Source: Azotobacter paspali (GTDB lineage Bacteria; Pseudomonadota; Gammaproteobacteria; Pseudomonadales; Pseudomonadaceae). From it: 64,000 bases of DNA. Of the stretch, positions 17,831-27,446 are shown piece after piece. Within the stretch, counting starts at the first letter, position 1. Each line of letters begins with the position of its first letter. The notes below the pieces were generated by a model that was not told the origin of the DNA, ran no database searches, and saw only the letters and a list, made by a program, of their open reading frames with translations. Where the stretch lies: the NCBI RefSeq assembly GCF_042434745.1, contig NZ_JBHLSS010000045.1; one strand, written 5' to 3'. The position numbers and the translations under genes were made by a program.

Positions 17831-19747
17831 ATGGCCGGACTGATCCCCCAAGGCTTCATCGACGACCTGCTGAACCGCACCGACATCGTCGAGGTGATCG
17901 GTTCGCGCGTCCAGTTGAAGAAGAGCGGCAAGAACTACAGTGCCTGCTGCCCCTTCCACCAGGAAAAGACCCCCTCCTTCACCGTCAGCCCGGACAAACA
18001 GTTCTACTACTGCTTCGGCTGCGGCGCCGGCGGCAACGCGCTAGGCTTTCTCATGGACCACGACCACCTGGAGTTCCCCCAGGCGGTCGAGGAACTGGCC
18101 AGGCGCGCCGGCCTGGAAGTTCCCCGCGAGGAACGCGGCGGCCCCCATCAACCGCACCAGAGCGCCGATTCGCCACTCTATCCGCTGCTGGCCGCAGCCG
18201 CCGACTACTATCGCCAGGCCCTGAAGAGCCATCCGGCACGCCAGGTCGCCGTCGACTACTTGAAAGGCCGCGGCCTGTCCGGCGTCATCGCCCGCGACTT
18301 CGCCCTCGGCTTCGCCCCGCCCGGCTGGGACAACCTGCTCAAACACCTGGGCGGCGATGCCCTGCAGCAGAAGGCGATGATCGAGGCCGGCCTGCTGATC
18401 GAGAACGCCGAGACCGGCAGGCGCTACGACCGCTTCCGCGACCGAGTGATCTTCCCGATCCGCGACAGCCGCGGCCGGGTCATCGCCTTCGGCGGCCGGG
18501 TCCTCGGTGACGACAAGCCTAAGTATCTGAACTCCCCGGAGACCCCGGTATTTCACAAGGGCCAGGAACTTTACGGCCTCTTCGAGGCGCGCCGGCACAA
18601 CCGCGACCTCGACGAGATCATCGTGGTCGAGGGCTACATGGACGTCATCGCCCTGGCCCAGCAGGGCCTGCGCAACGCGGTGGCGACCCTCGGCACCGCC
18701 ACCAGCGAGGAGCACCTCAAGCGCCTGTTCCGCCTGGTGCCCAGCGTGCTGTTCTGCTTCGATGGTGACCAGGCCGGCCGCAAGGCCGCCTGGCGTGCCC
18801 TCGAGGCCACCCTGCCGAGCTTGCAGGATGGCCGGCGCGCGCGCTTCCTGTTCCTGCCCGAAGGCGAGGACCCGGACAGCCTGGTTCGCGCCGAGGGCCG
18901 CGAGGCCTTCCTCGCCCGCCTGGAGCAACAGGCCCGGCCGCTGGCCGACTACTTTTTCCGGCACCTGATTGAGGAAGCCGATCCGGGCACCCTGGAGGGC
19001 AAGGCGCACCTGGCGACCCTCGCCGCGCCGCTGATCGAGAAGATCCCCGGCGCCAACCTGCGCGCCCTGATGCGCCAGCGCCTCGCCGAGATCACCGGAC
19101 TGACCGGCGCGAGTCCGAACTCACCGGCCGCCGGCCCGGTTCCGCGCGCACAAGATGCCCACTACTACCAGGCCGACCCCGGCTACGCCGATCTCATCGA
19201 GCCCGAGCGCTCCGCTTTCGGGCGCACCGCCCACGACAAGGGCCAGTGGAAGGGACGCAGCGGCTACCGCAAGGGCCGCGACGCCCCTGCGCCGCGACCG
19301 CGCACCGCCGTCAGCGTCGAGCCGCCCAACCTGAACGCGCTGCGCACCCTGCTGCAGCATCCGCAACTGGCGCAGAAAGTCGCCGATGCCAGCCATTTCG
19401 CCAGCGAGGAGGACCCCTACGCCCAGTTGCTGGTCGCCCTGCTCGAAGCCCTGCAGAAAAACCCGCGCAGCAGCAGCCTGCAACTGATCGCCCACTGGCA
19501 CGGCACCGAGCAGGGCCGTCTGCTGCGTGCCCTGGCGGAGAAGGAATGGCTGATTTCGACGGACAACCTTGAACAACAATTTTTCGACACTATAAATACA
19601 TTAGCGGCCCGGCAGCGCGAGCACGGCATCGAACAGTTGCTTCGCAAGGCCCGCCAGGGCGAATTGAGCACCGAAGAGAAGATTCGATTGCGCGACCTGC
19701 TAAGCCGTGACGCATCTCCCACTCCCCCGACCTCAACTGGCGTGTGA
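17831..19747 (+). CDS. dnaG: DNA primase
   Basis: 638 residues from ATG 17831 (MAGLIPQGFIDDLL). The N-terminal CHC2 zinc ribbon is CCPFHQEKTPSF...YYCFGCGAGGN, the Toprim catalytic centre has EIIVVEGYMDVIAL, and the C-terminal DnaB-interacting helicase-binding domain follows a variable basic linker (about residues 430-500). It synthesises RNA primers for Okazaki fragments. An 89-bp gap after rpsU could hold the processing or terminator signal known in this operon. Confidence 0.98.
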   Translation: MAGLIPQGFIDDLLNRTDIVEVIGSRVQLKKSGKNYSACCPFHQEKTPSFTVSPDKQFYYCFGCGAGGNALGFLMDHDHLEFPQAVEELARRAGLEVPREERGGPHQPHQSADSPLYPLLAAAADYYRQALKSHPARQVAVDYLKGRGLSGVIARDFALGFAPPGWDNLLKHLGGDALQQKAMIEAGLLIENAETGRRYDRFRDRVIFPIRDSRGRVIAFGGRVLGDDKPKYLNSPETPVFHKGQELYGLFEARRHNRDLDEIIVVEGYMDVIALAQQGLRNAVATLGTATSEEHLKRLFRLVPSVLFCFDGDQAGRKAAWRALEATLPSLQDGRRARFLFLPEGEDPDSLVRAEGREAFLARLEQQARPLADYFFRHLIEEADPGTLEGKAHLATLAAPLIEKIPGANLRALMRQRLAEITGLTGASPNSPAAGPVPRAQDAHYYQADPGYADLIEPERSAFGRTAHDKGQWKGRSGYRKGRDAPAPRPRTAVSVEPPNLNALRTLLQHPQLAQKVADASHFASEEDPYAQLLVALLEALQKNPRSSSLQLIAHWHGTEQGRLLRALAEKEWLISTDNLEQQFFDTINTLAARQREHGIEQLLRKARQGELSTEEKIRLRDLLSRDASPTPPTSTGV

Positions 19748-19811
19748 GGTCAAGCATCCGTTATAATATTCAGCTTTTCAGCCCGCCAGAAAATTCAGTG
19801 GATAGGGTGTC
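19748..19811 (+). promoter_or_regulatory. Candidate internal promoter for rpoD
   Basis: A perfect TATAAT box lies at 19762-19767, 45 bp before the rpoD start. The -35 region is weak. It could give rpoD expression independent of rpsU-dnaG, as known for this cluster in other species. Confidence 0.45.
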
Positions 19812-21674
<1,863 letters not shown>

Positions 21675-21680
21675 CAACAA

Positions 21681-21714
21681 AGACCCCCGGCAAGCCGGGG
21701 GGTCTTGCTTTCCA
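21681..21714 (+). terminator. Rho-independent terminator after rpoD
   Basis: An 11-bp GC-rich stem (AGACCCCCGG / CCGGGGGGTCT) with a CAAG loop, then a pyrimidine-rich TGCTTTCC tract, 7 bp after the rpoD stop. Confidence 0.85.
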
Positions 21715-21790
21715 GTTCGCCGAGCGGACGGAGCCATGCCCTGTCCTATACTGCATCGACCGACTGCCCAGACCTCAGCGATACGACCCA

Positions 21791-22453
21791 ATGCACGGAC
21801 CCAACGCCAGCAACCTGCTCGACAGCCTGGACGCACTGACCCAGGCAGCGCTGCTACAGGGCTTTCATCGACGCCAACTGATCGAAGGCGAACTGCTCGG
21901 CAGCCCGAACAGCAAGCGCGACAGCGTGTTCATCGTTCACAGCGGACGCATTCGGGTGTTCCTCGCCTTCGAGGACAAGGAATACACCCTCACCTTCCTC
22001 GAAGCCGGCGGTATCTACAGCACCCACAGCCAGGCTTACGTCCAGGCCGTGCGCCCGAGCGAGGTACTGATGGGCGACACCGCGCAGATGACGGCCACCC
22101 TCCGCTCGCTGCCGAGCGCTGTGCCAGCGATCATCCGCGTGCTCGGCGCCACCCTCGGCAACTGCATGCGCATCATCGAAGACCTGGCCTTCCGCGACGT
22201 CGAGGGCCGCCTGGCACGCTTTCTCGACGGCATGCTGGTGCGCAAGGGCCGCCCCTATCAGGACAGCCTGCGCCTGGAACTGGACCTCAACACCGAGGAC
22301 ATCGCTCGCCTGCTCGGCACAACCCGCCAGACCGTCTCCTCCCTGCTCAACCGGATGGCCCGCGAAGGTATCCTCAGCCGTGTCGGCAACGGCGTCTTCG
22401 ACATCCACGATGCCGAACGCCTGCGAGCCCGTAGCCAAGTGTTCGCTGGCTGA
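21791..22453 (+). CDS. cooA: CooA-type heme CO sensor, Crp/Fnr family regulator
   Basis: 220 residues: an effector beta-roll (about 30-115), a long dimerisation helix (LGNCMRIIEDLAFRDVEGRLARFL) and a C-terminal winged helix with recognition segment GTTRQTVSSLLNRM. The best match from memory is R. rubrum CooA. Its proximal heme ligand His77 corresponds to His79 in IYSTHSQ, while the redox-switch Cys75 is replaced by Ser77. CooA senses CO through heme. It lies directly upstream of cowN, a known CooA target in R. rubrum. A TATACT box at 21748-21753 could be its -10. Confidence 0.82.
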   Translation: MHGPNASNLLDSLDALTQAALLQGFHRRQLIEGELLGSPNSKRDSVFIVHSGRIRVFLAFEDKEYTLTFLEAGGIYSTHSQAYVQAVRPSEVLMGDTAQMTATLRSLPSAVPAIIRVLGATLGNCMRIIEDLAFRDVEGRLARFLDGMLVRKGRPYQDSLRLELDLNTEDIARLLGTTRQTVSSLLNRMAREGILSRVGNGVFDIHDAERLRARSQVFAG

Positions 22454-22480
22454 TAGACAGCCGCCGACGCGATTTCTAGC

Positions 22481-22819
22481 ATGGTCGCTCCAGATATTAT
22501 CCGTCATCGATTGCTGGAGGAGCCCATATCCACGACCACCTATCGCAGCATCTGCGGCGAAGAATCCACGCCCTACATCGACCGCGACCGCTGCATCCGT
22601 GCCCTCTACGCGCGGCTCCACCACTACCTGCAGCAGGACTGGGGCGATTATCCGATCTGCTCCTATTTGCGCGAAAAAATCGGCTCGCGCGATGGCAGCG
22701 AAAGCGACGCCCGCCTGCTGCTGCACGTTCAGATGAACGTCGTCTACGAACGCTTCGCCCGCCACGCCGACCAGGAGGCCCCGGCCCTGCTGGAACGGGT
22801 CGAGGACGACTGCTGCTGA
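22481..22819 (+). CDS. cowN: N2-fixation sustaining protein CowN
   Basis: Up to 112 residues. The conserved core runs from TYRSICGEES through YIDRDRCIRALYARLHHYL to the typical tail ALLERVEDDCC. CowN protects nitrogenase against CO inhibition. The start is uncertain. ATG 22481 has no ribosome-binding site, while a strong GGAGGAG (22516-22522) lies inside the frame with no ATG/GTG just after it; TTG 22511 precedes it, and ATA 22526 or ACG 22532 follow. The mature protein may begin near STTTYRSIC. The genomic partner is the adjacent CooA-like sensor. Confidence 0.82.
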   Translation: MVAPDIIRHRLLEEPISTTTYRSICGEESTPYIDRDRCIRALYARLHHYLQQDWGDYPICSYLREKIGSRDGSESDARLLLHVQMNVVYERFARHADQEAPALLERVEDDCC

Positions 22820-22879
22820 ACCTGCCGCAAGACCGAGCCGTGATTTCCTGGCGGATACGTCCCTTTTCCGCTCCGTCGC

Positions 22880-22909
22880 TTGGCGCGGGCGGAAAGCCAC
22901 CGCTATAAT
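22880..22909 (+). promoter_or_regulatory. Sigma-70 promoter of the tRNA gene
   Basis: TTGGCG (22880-22885) and a perfect TATAAT (22904-22909) are 18 bp apart, ending 15 bp before the mature tRNA 5' end. Confidence 0.65.
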
Positions 22910-22924
22910 CCGCCGGCCTTCTGG

Positions 22925-23001
22925 GGGCCTGTAGCTCAGTCGGTTAGAGCAGAGGACTCATAATCCTTTGGTCCAGGGTTCGAGTCCCTGCGGGCCCACC
23001 A
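22925..23001 (+). tRNA. tRNA with CAT anticodon (Ile2 or elongator Met)
   Basis: A full cloverleaf with encoded CCA: acceptor stem GGGCCTG/CGGGCCC, D-arm GTAGCTCAGTCGGTTAGAGC, anticodon loop CTCATAA, T-arm GGGTTCGAGTCCC. CAT can be elongator Met or, after lysidine modification, Ile2; the CTTTGGTC variable region resembles Ile2 genes. Its 3' half is the attachment core of the adjoining island. Confidence 0.93.
22956..23001 (+). repeat. Attachment-like direct repeat, copy 1 (3' half of the tRNA gene)
   Basis: 46 bp from the anticodon loop to the CCA end. It matches 25164-25209 at 43 of 46 positions in the same orientation, which is the classic footprint of a tRNA-targeting integrase. Confidence 0.8.
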
Positions 23002-23100
23002 ACTAAATCAAGGGGTTACACCTGTAGCCCTCTCCTCTCAAATAAAACAGTCAATCACCGGTCAATCACCGCGATAGCACGATGATTGATGGGTGCCAAT

Positions 23101-23214
23101 TCACTGCAAAGCATTGGCAGCCCTAACCCGGTCCATTTCGAGCAGGAAGCGCTCGCGGCGGGTCTGCTTGCGCTTGCCGGCGTACTCGGCGTCGGCGAAG
23201 GACAGTCGCTTCAT
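23101..23214 (-). pseudogene. IS5-family transposase, N-terminal fragment
   Basis: Read on the minus strand from 23214: MKRLSFADAEYAGKRKQTRR then ERFLLEMDRV, which is the stereotyped N-terminus of IS5-group transposases. It runs into a stop after about 37 codons, with no DDE domain following. It lies in the 23002-23582 stretch of the island, which otherwise shows no recognisable gene; no integrase gene remains. Confidence 0.6.
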
Positions 23215-23538
23215 CGGGAAACTCGGGCAAGGGGGCGGGTGTATTTCACCAGAACCGGGAAGTCTTTTTCAGGATTTCCCAAAGCTCTTACAAGATGAGG
23301 TTGAATAGCCCGCCACGGACTGACATCTTCCAATCCGGCCTCCTTGCCGGCGCTGGTAGTCAGGCCCTGGGCAAGAAGCTGCCCGGAGCCCGACGCGGCA
23401 TCCATGCCTCACCAACTCATAAATCATCACATCAGGTAGGCACCACCCTACTCTTGGGCTTGAAGCATGCGGCGAACCTGAGCACCCAGCCTCTTCTCAG
23501 GCTTGAAAGACCGGTGCCTGCTTTGATTTTTATATGGT

Positions 23539-23580
23539 TCCGTATACGTTACATTTACTTTAACTTGCTACGTATACAGG
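23539..23580 (+). promoter_or_regulatory. Paired GTATAC palindromes, candidate HipB operators
   Basis: Two near-identical inverted arms, TCCGTATACGT (23539-23549) and ACGTATACAGGA (23570-23581), centred about 30 bp (three helical turns) apart and abutting hipB. HipB-type antitoxins autoregulate through spaced palindromic operators of this kind. Confidence 0.5.
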
Positions 23581-23582
23581 AC

Positions 23583-23834
23583 ATGGACTATTCCCTTATC
23601 ACGATGCGCCTTGGTCAGCAGGTTCGACAGCGACGCCTGAACCTCGGTCTGACTCAGGCCAAGCTCTCCTCTTTGGCGGGCATCACCCGATAGAAGGTCA
23701 TCGCCATCGAGAAGGGCGACTTATCGGTAGGCATGACGGCCTATGCGCGAGTTTTAGGGGCCTTGGACTGTGAGTTCGCAGTGGTGCCCGCGGCTATGCC
23801 CACGCTAGATGAAATCCAGAGAGTGTTTGACTAG
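23583..23834 (+). pseudogene. hipB: HipB-like XRE antitoxin interrupted by an amber codon
   Basis: The frame reads MDYSLITMRLGQQVRQRR, LGLTQAKLSSLAGITR, then TAG (23691-23693) where QKVIAIEKG would follow, and on through the helix-turn-helix to TLDEIQRVFD and a second TAG. Without the first TAG this is an 83-residue Cro/C1 HTH protein of the HipB type. It lies just upstream of the HipA remnant, in normal toxin-antitoxin order. As written it gives only a 36-residue peptide. Confidence 0.7.
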
Positions 23835-23982
23835 GCCCTGTTGACGTAAGCCCAGCGCTAAAATTTGGCTTTTGCCATGACCGACAGAAACCAGCTGAGC
23901 GATAACGCTTGGGCACAGATACAAACTCTGCTGAGCACCACGAAGGGTGCCCGACTGCTGAAGGCCCCGAGCTGCCGCCGGT
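23835..23982 (+). mobile_element. Left end and transposase start of an IS5/IS427-type element
   Basis: GCCCTGTTGACGTAAG at 23835 resembles the terminal bases of the IS at 39678-40521 and follows CTAG, the same target tetranucleotide. ATG 23877 opens TDRNQLSDNAWAQIQTLL, the typical N-terminus of this transposase group. The frame is cut after about 35 codons by the IS605 fragment. The whole cassette sits where the hipB-hipA junction should be. Confidence 0.55.
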
Positions 23983-24270
23983 TGGCAAACACTCGCCAAC
24001 TCAAACCCTCGCAGCGCTGCTCCGGTTGCTGGCAGCTCGTGCCCAAGGCGCTCGCCGAGCGCATGCATGCCCGCACTGTGGCTGCGCCCTGCCGAGGGAC
24101 CAGAACAGCGCCAGGGTCGTGCTGTACGACGCCTAGACGCCACACGACACGCCTGGGACGGGCGTGGCGGCGAGACCCAAGCTGCTGTCCGCGAACGCGG
24201 TCAAGCCCAGGTCGAAGACCCGCGAAACCCCCACTACAGCCGGAACGGCTTAGTGGCGGGAAAGTTCATA
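23983..24270 (+). mobile_element. IS605-type tnpB 3' end plus right end (duplicate of 35295-35586)
   Basis: A 288-bp segment nearly identical to the 3' end of the IS605-type element at 35295-35586, differing by a 4-nt deletion and a few substitutions, including TGG to TAG at 24134-24136. It contains the TnpB zinc-ribbon and last RuvC region, then the right end terminating in GGGAAAGTTCATA. The sequence right after it is hipA. It has replaced the hipA 5' end. Confidence 0.8.
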
Positions 24271-25104
24271 GAAATCCTTGCCTGGGATGGTGCAGAGGAC
24301 ATTTTTGCCAGCCTGGTGGATCGCTACATCCTGCGTGCTGGTATCTCGGGCGTGCAGCCCAAGGTATTGGTGCCGGAGCATCAGGATTTCGCGCCGCAGC
24401 GCTTCACCTCGAAAACCTCTGACCTGATCATCAAGAGCGGCCGGGATGAGTTTCCGGGGCTGGCGATCAATGAGTTCCTCTGTATGTCCGTCGCTAGGGA
24501 AGCAGGGATTGCGGTGCCGGAGTTCTACCTGTCCGACAACGGCAAGCTGTTCGTCATGCGCCGCTTCGACCGGGATGAGCAGCTCAACCCCATCGGCTTC
24601 GAAGACATGGCGGCACTGATGGGGCTGGCTGCTGAGCAAAAGTACAGCAAGAGCTATTCGGCCATTGCCAAAGCTATCCGCCTGTTCTGCCCGCCCGGCC
24701 AAGTGCAGAACTCGCTGGCGCAGCTCTTTGCCATGGTGAGCTTAAGCTGCATCGTCGGTAACGGCGATGCCCATCTGAAGAACTTCGGGCTGCTGTATTC
24801 CGACCCGACTCAACGCGATGCGCGGTTGGCACCGGCCTACGATATCGTCAACACAACGACCTACATTCCAGAGGACGTGTTGGCGCTGGATCTTGTTGGC
24901 AACAAGTCGCTGTTTGCGTCGCGGCAGGGGCTATTGGACTTCGCTCAGGTCTGTGATGTGGCGCAGCCAGAAGAGGTGATTCGCGGGCAGTTGCAGGCAC
25001 TGGAGCGGGTGCTGGCTCGCTCTACTGAGCAGGGTGAGCAAGCACCGCATGTGGTTGCGGCAATCAGACAATGTGCTGAGCCGTTCATGAGCACATTCGG
25101 GTAG
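24271..25104 (+). pseudogene. hipA: HipA-like Ser/Thr kinase toxin, N-terminally truncated
   Basis: The frame is open through about 278 codons of HipA: GISGVQPKVLV (ATP-binding loop), FVMRRFDRD, the catalytic CIVGNGDAHLKNFGLLYS and LAPAYDIVNT (metal-binding Asp). The first roughly 120 residues are lost to the IS fragments. An in-frame ATG at 24067 lies in the transposon part, so a chimeric protein is conceivable but unlikely to be native. HipA phosphorylates glutamyl-tRNA synthetase in E. coli and is held by HipB, here also broken. Confidence 0.8.
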
Positions 25105-25163
25105 CTGTTTCAGCCGCTCCGCCCCGCCTCAGTGGGGCTGTCCTAGCGTGGTGTCATTGGCGA

Positions 25164-25209
25164 ACTCATAATTCTTTGGTCCAGGGTTCGAGTCCCTACG
25201 GACCCACCA
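25164..25209 (+). repeat. Attachment-like direct repeat, copy 2 (distal island end)
   Basis: 43 of 46 bases match the 3' half of the tRNA gene at 22956-23001, with changes at the positions of C, G and G in copy 1. It is not a functional tRNA because the 5' half is absent. Beyond it (25210-25388) only a TTTGTTCAGG/CCTGAGCAAAG hairpin is seen before lemA. Confidence 0.8.
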
Positions 25210-25388
25210 TCTTTGTTCAGGGAAATATCCCTCCTCTTCCTGAGCAAAGAATCTCTCGACTGTCCTCAAGCGCTACCGCTTCCAATTCACGCCTTTCCAA
25301 ACATCCCTCTTCGCAAGCCTCTAGACTACTAATGACCGACCGGCGCAATCGGTAAGCACCCTGTCAATCGGCAAGGCGGAACACGCGG

Positions 25389-26003
25389 ATGACCCATTTC
25401 AGACAAAGCTCCCGTCTCCCGTGGCGGCTGGCCACGGTCCTGTTCATGTCGTGGCTCCTGGCGGGCTGCGGTATCAACGACATTCCCACCTATGACGAAC
25501 AGGTGAAGGCGGCCTGGGGACAGGTGGAGAACCAGTACCAGCGGCGTGCCGACCTGATTCCCAATCTGGTGGAAACGGTCAGAGCTTACGCGCAGCACGA
25601 GCGGGAAACCCTGACGGCGGTGATCGAGGCGCGGGCCAAGGCCACGTCCATCCAGGTGGATGCCGGCACGCTGGACGATCCGCAGAAGCTGCAGCAGTAC
25701 CAGCAGGCGCAAGACCAGTTGAGCGGCGCGCTGAGTCGGCTGATGGTGGTGTCGGAGCGCTATCCCGAATTGAAGGCCAACCAGAATTTCCTCGCCCTGC
25801 AGTCCCAGCTCGAAGGCACGGAAAACCGTATCTCGGTGGCGCGGCGCGATTTCATCGCTGCGGTGGAGCGTTACAACACCGAGATCCGTACCTTCCCCGG
25901 ACGCATCTGGCACGGCCTGCTCTACCGCGATATGCCGGTACGCGAAAGCTTCGAGGCCACGACTCAGGGCGCGGAACAGGCGCCGCAAGTTCAGTTCCGA
26001 TGA
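25389..26003 (+). CDS. lemA: LemA family lipoprotein
   Basis: 204 residues; N-terminal segment RLATVLFMSWLLAGCG carries a lipobox with Cys27. The LemA core YDEQVKAAWGQVENQYQRRA and LIPNLVETVRAYAQHE is present, all alpha-helical. LemA proteins are anchored to the cell envelope and usually sit with TPM-domain proteins, as here. Biochemical role unknown. The stop overlaps the start of the next gene (ATGA). Confidence 0.93.
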   Translation: MTHFRQSSRLPWRLATVLFMSWLLAGCGINDIPTYDEQVKAAWGQVENQYQRRADLIPNLVETVRAYAQHERETLTAVIEARAKATSIQVDAGTLDDPQKLQQYQQAQDQLSGALSRLMVVSERYPELKANQNFLALQSQLEGTENRISVARRDFIAAVERYNTEIRTFPGRIWHGLLYRDMPVRESFEATTQGAEQAPQVQFR

Positions 26004-26713
26004 CACCGGCACCCAGGGTCTTTCTGGCTCTGCTGCTCTGCGCCTGCGCCCTCGTCCAGGCGCAGGAGGCCGGCTTCCCTGCCCTGACGGGAAGGGTGGT
26101 GGATCGCGCCGGACTGCTCGATGCGGCAACCGAGGCGCGCCTGACGCAGATGCTGGCGGCCCATGAGCAGGCCAGCGGAGATCAGTTGGTGGTGGTCACC
26201 GTCCCGGACCTGCAGGGGCGCGGTATCGAGGAGTTCGGCGTCGAACTGGGCCGCCGCTGGGGTATCGGTCAGAAGGGCAAGGACAACGGTGCGCTGCTAA
26301 TCGTCGCACGCGACGAGCGGCAGGTCCGCATCGAAGTCGGCTATGGCCTGGAAGGGCGCCTGACCGATGCCCAGTCTGCGCTTATCATCCATAACCTCAT
26401 CGTTCCGGCTTTTCGGCGGGGCGACTTCGCCCGCGGCATCACCGAAGGGGTGACCGCGATGCTCCAGGTGTTGAGCGGCGAGCCTTTGCAGGGCGAGCCC
26501 GGCATGCGGGAGGCGGAGGAACCATCGCCACTGCTCCTGCTTGTGCTGCTGGCGATCATCCTGCTGCTCTTCCGTGGCGGGCACGGCAGGGGAGCGCTGA
26601 TCGCCGGTGCCCTGCTCGGCAGCCTGCGCCATGGCGGCGGTGGGGGTGGAGGCGGCGGTTTCGGTGGGCGCGGTGGCGGCTTCGGCGGCGGTGGAGCCTC
26701 CGGTGGTTGGTAA
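26000..26713 (+). CDS. TPM domain protein (YgcG family), exported and membrane-anchored
   Basis: 237 residues: signal peptide (VFLALLLCACALVQA), a TPM domain (about 25-150; VVDRAGLLDAATEARL, VRIEVGYGLEGRLTDAQS), a C-terminal membrane helix (LLLLVLLAIILLLF) and a glycine-rich tail ending GGASGGW. It overlaps lemA by 4 bp and is followed by a second TPM gene. Such trios are common; TPM domains have been linked to acid phosphatase activity and photosystem repair in plants, but the bacterial role is open. Confidence 0.9.
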   Translation: MTPAPRVFLALLLCACALVQAQEAGFPALTGRVVDRAGLLDAATEARLTQMLAAHEQASGDQLVVVTVPDLQGRGIEEFGVELGRRWGIGQKGKDNGALLIVARDERQVRIEVGYGLEGRLTDAQSALIIHNLIVPAFRRGDFARGITEGVTAMLQVLSGEPLQGEPGMREAEEPSPLLLLVLLAIILLLFRGGHGRGALIAGALLGSLRHGGGGGGGGGFGGRGGGFGGGGASGGW

Positions 26714-26725
26714 GGATGCGAAACC

Positions 26726-27343
26726 ATGACATTGCTAAGCGAAAGCGAACAACGGCAGGTGGCCGCGGCGATCGAACGGATCGAGCGCGAGACGGATGCC
26801 GAACTGGTGACGGTGCTGGCGGCGCGGGCCGACGACTACACCTACATCTCCCTGCTCTGGGCAGGGCTGCTCGCCCTGCTGCTGCCCGGCTCGCTGAACC
26901 TGATCGGCGGCTGGCTGAGCGCGGGGCATCTGCTACTGGCGCAGTGGACGACCTTCATCCTGGCCAGCCTGCTGTTTCGTCTTCCCACCATCACCACCCG
27001 GCTGATTCCCCGACCGATACGCCACTGGCGCGCCGGCAACCTGGCGCGGCGGCAGTTCATCGAACTCGGCCTGCACCACACCGAGGCCCAGAGCGGCATG
27101 CTGATCTTCGTCGCGGAAGCCGAGCGCTATGTCGAGATTCTGGTGGACCGGGGCATCTCCAGCCGCCTGGACGACGCCGCCTGGCAGGCCATCGTCGAAA
27201 CCTTCACCTTTCAAGTGAAGCGCGGCGAAACGCTGCAGGGGTTCCTGTCCTGTATCGAGGCCTGCGGCGCGCTGCTCAAGGAACACTTACCCGCCACCCA
27301 TGAACGCAACGAGTTGCCCGACCGCCTGGTGATCCTCTCCTAG
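26726..27343 (+). CDS. TPM domain protein, second copy
   Basis: 205 residues. A short N-terminal TPM-like segment (LSESEQRQVAAAIERIE, TDAELVTVLAARAD), two hydrophobic helices (about 45-95), then the second half of the domain (HHTEAQSGMLIFVAEAERYV). It follows the first TPM gene by 12 bp with a ribosome-binding site between. Likely works with LemA and the first TPM protein at the inner membrane. Confidence 0.88.
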   Translation: MTLLSESEQRQVAAAIERIERETDAELVTVLAARADDYTYISLLWAGLLALLLPGSLNLIGGWLSAGHLLLAQWTTFILASLLFRLPTITTRLIPRPIRHWRAGNLARRQFIELGLHHTEAQSGMLIFVAEAERYVEILVDRGISSRLDDAAWQAIVETFTFQVKRGETLQGFLSCIEACGALLKEHLPATHERNELPDRLVILS

Positions 27344-27446
27344 AACCGGCTTGCTGTGCCCATCGGGCAGGAAGGCATCCGGTCCAGAAGCACTTTTTGC
27401 ACTGCGCGAGTCGAACCTTCAACCAACGTCCACGCGGAGACCAACC

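Noticed and set aside
22448..22480. GGCTG-ATAGA-CAGCC dyad at the end of the cooA-like gene as a CooA binding site for cowN
   Set aside because: It does not match the TGTCA-N6-CGACA type site of R. rubrum CooA; it may just be a weak hairpin at the gene end.
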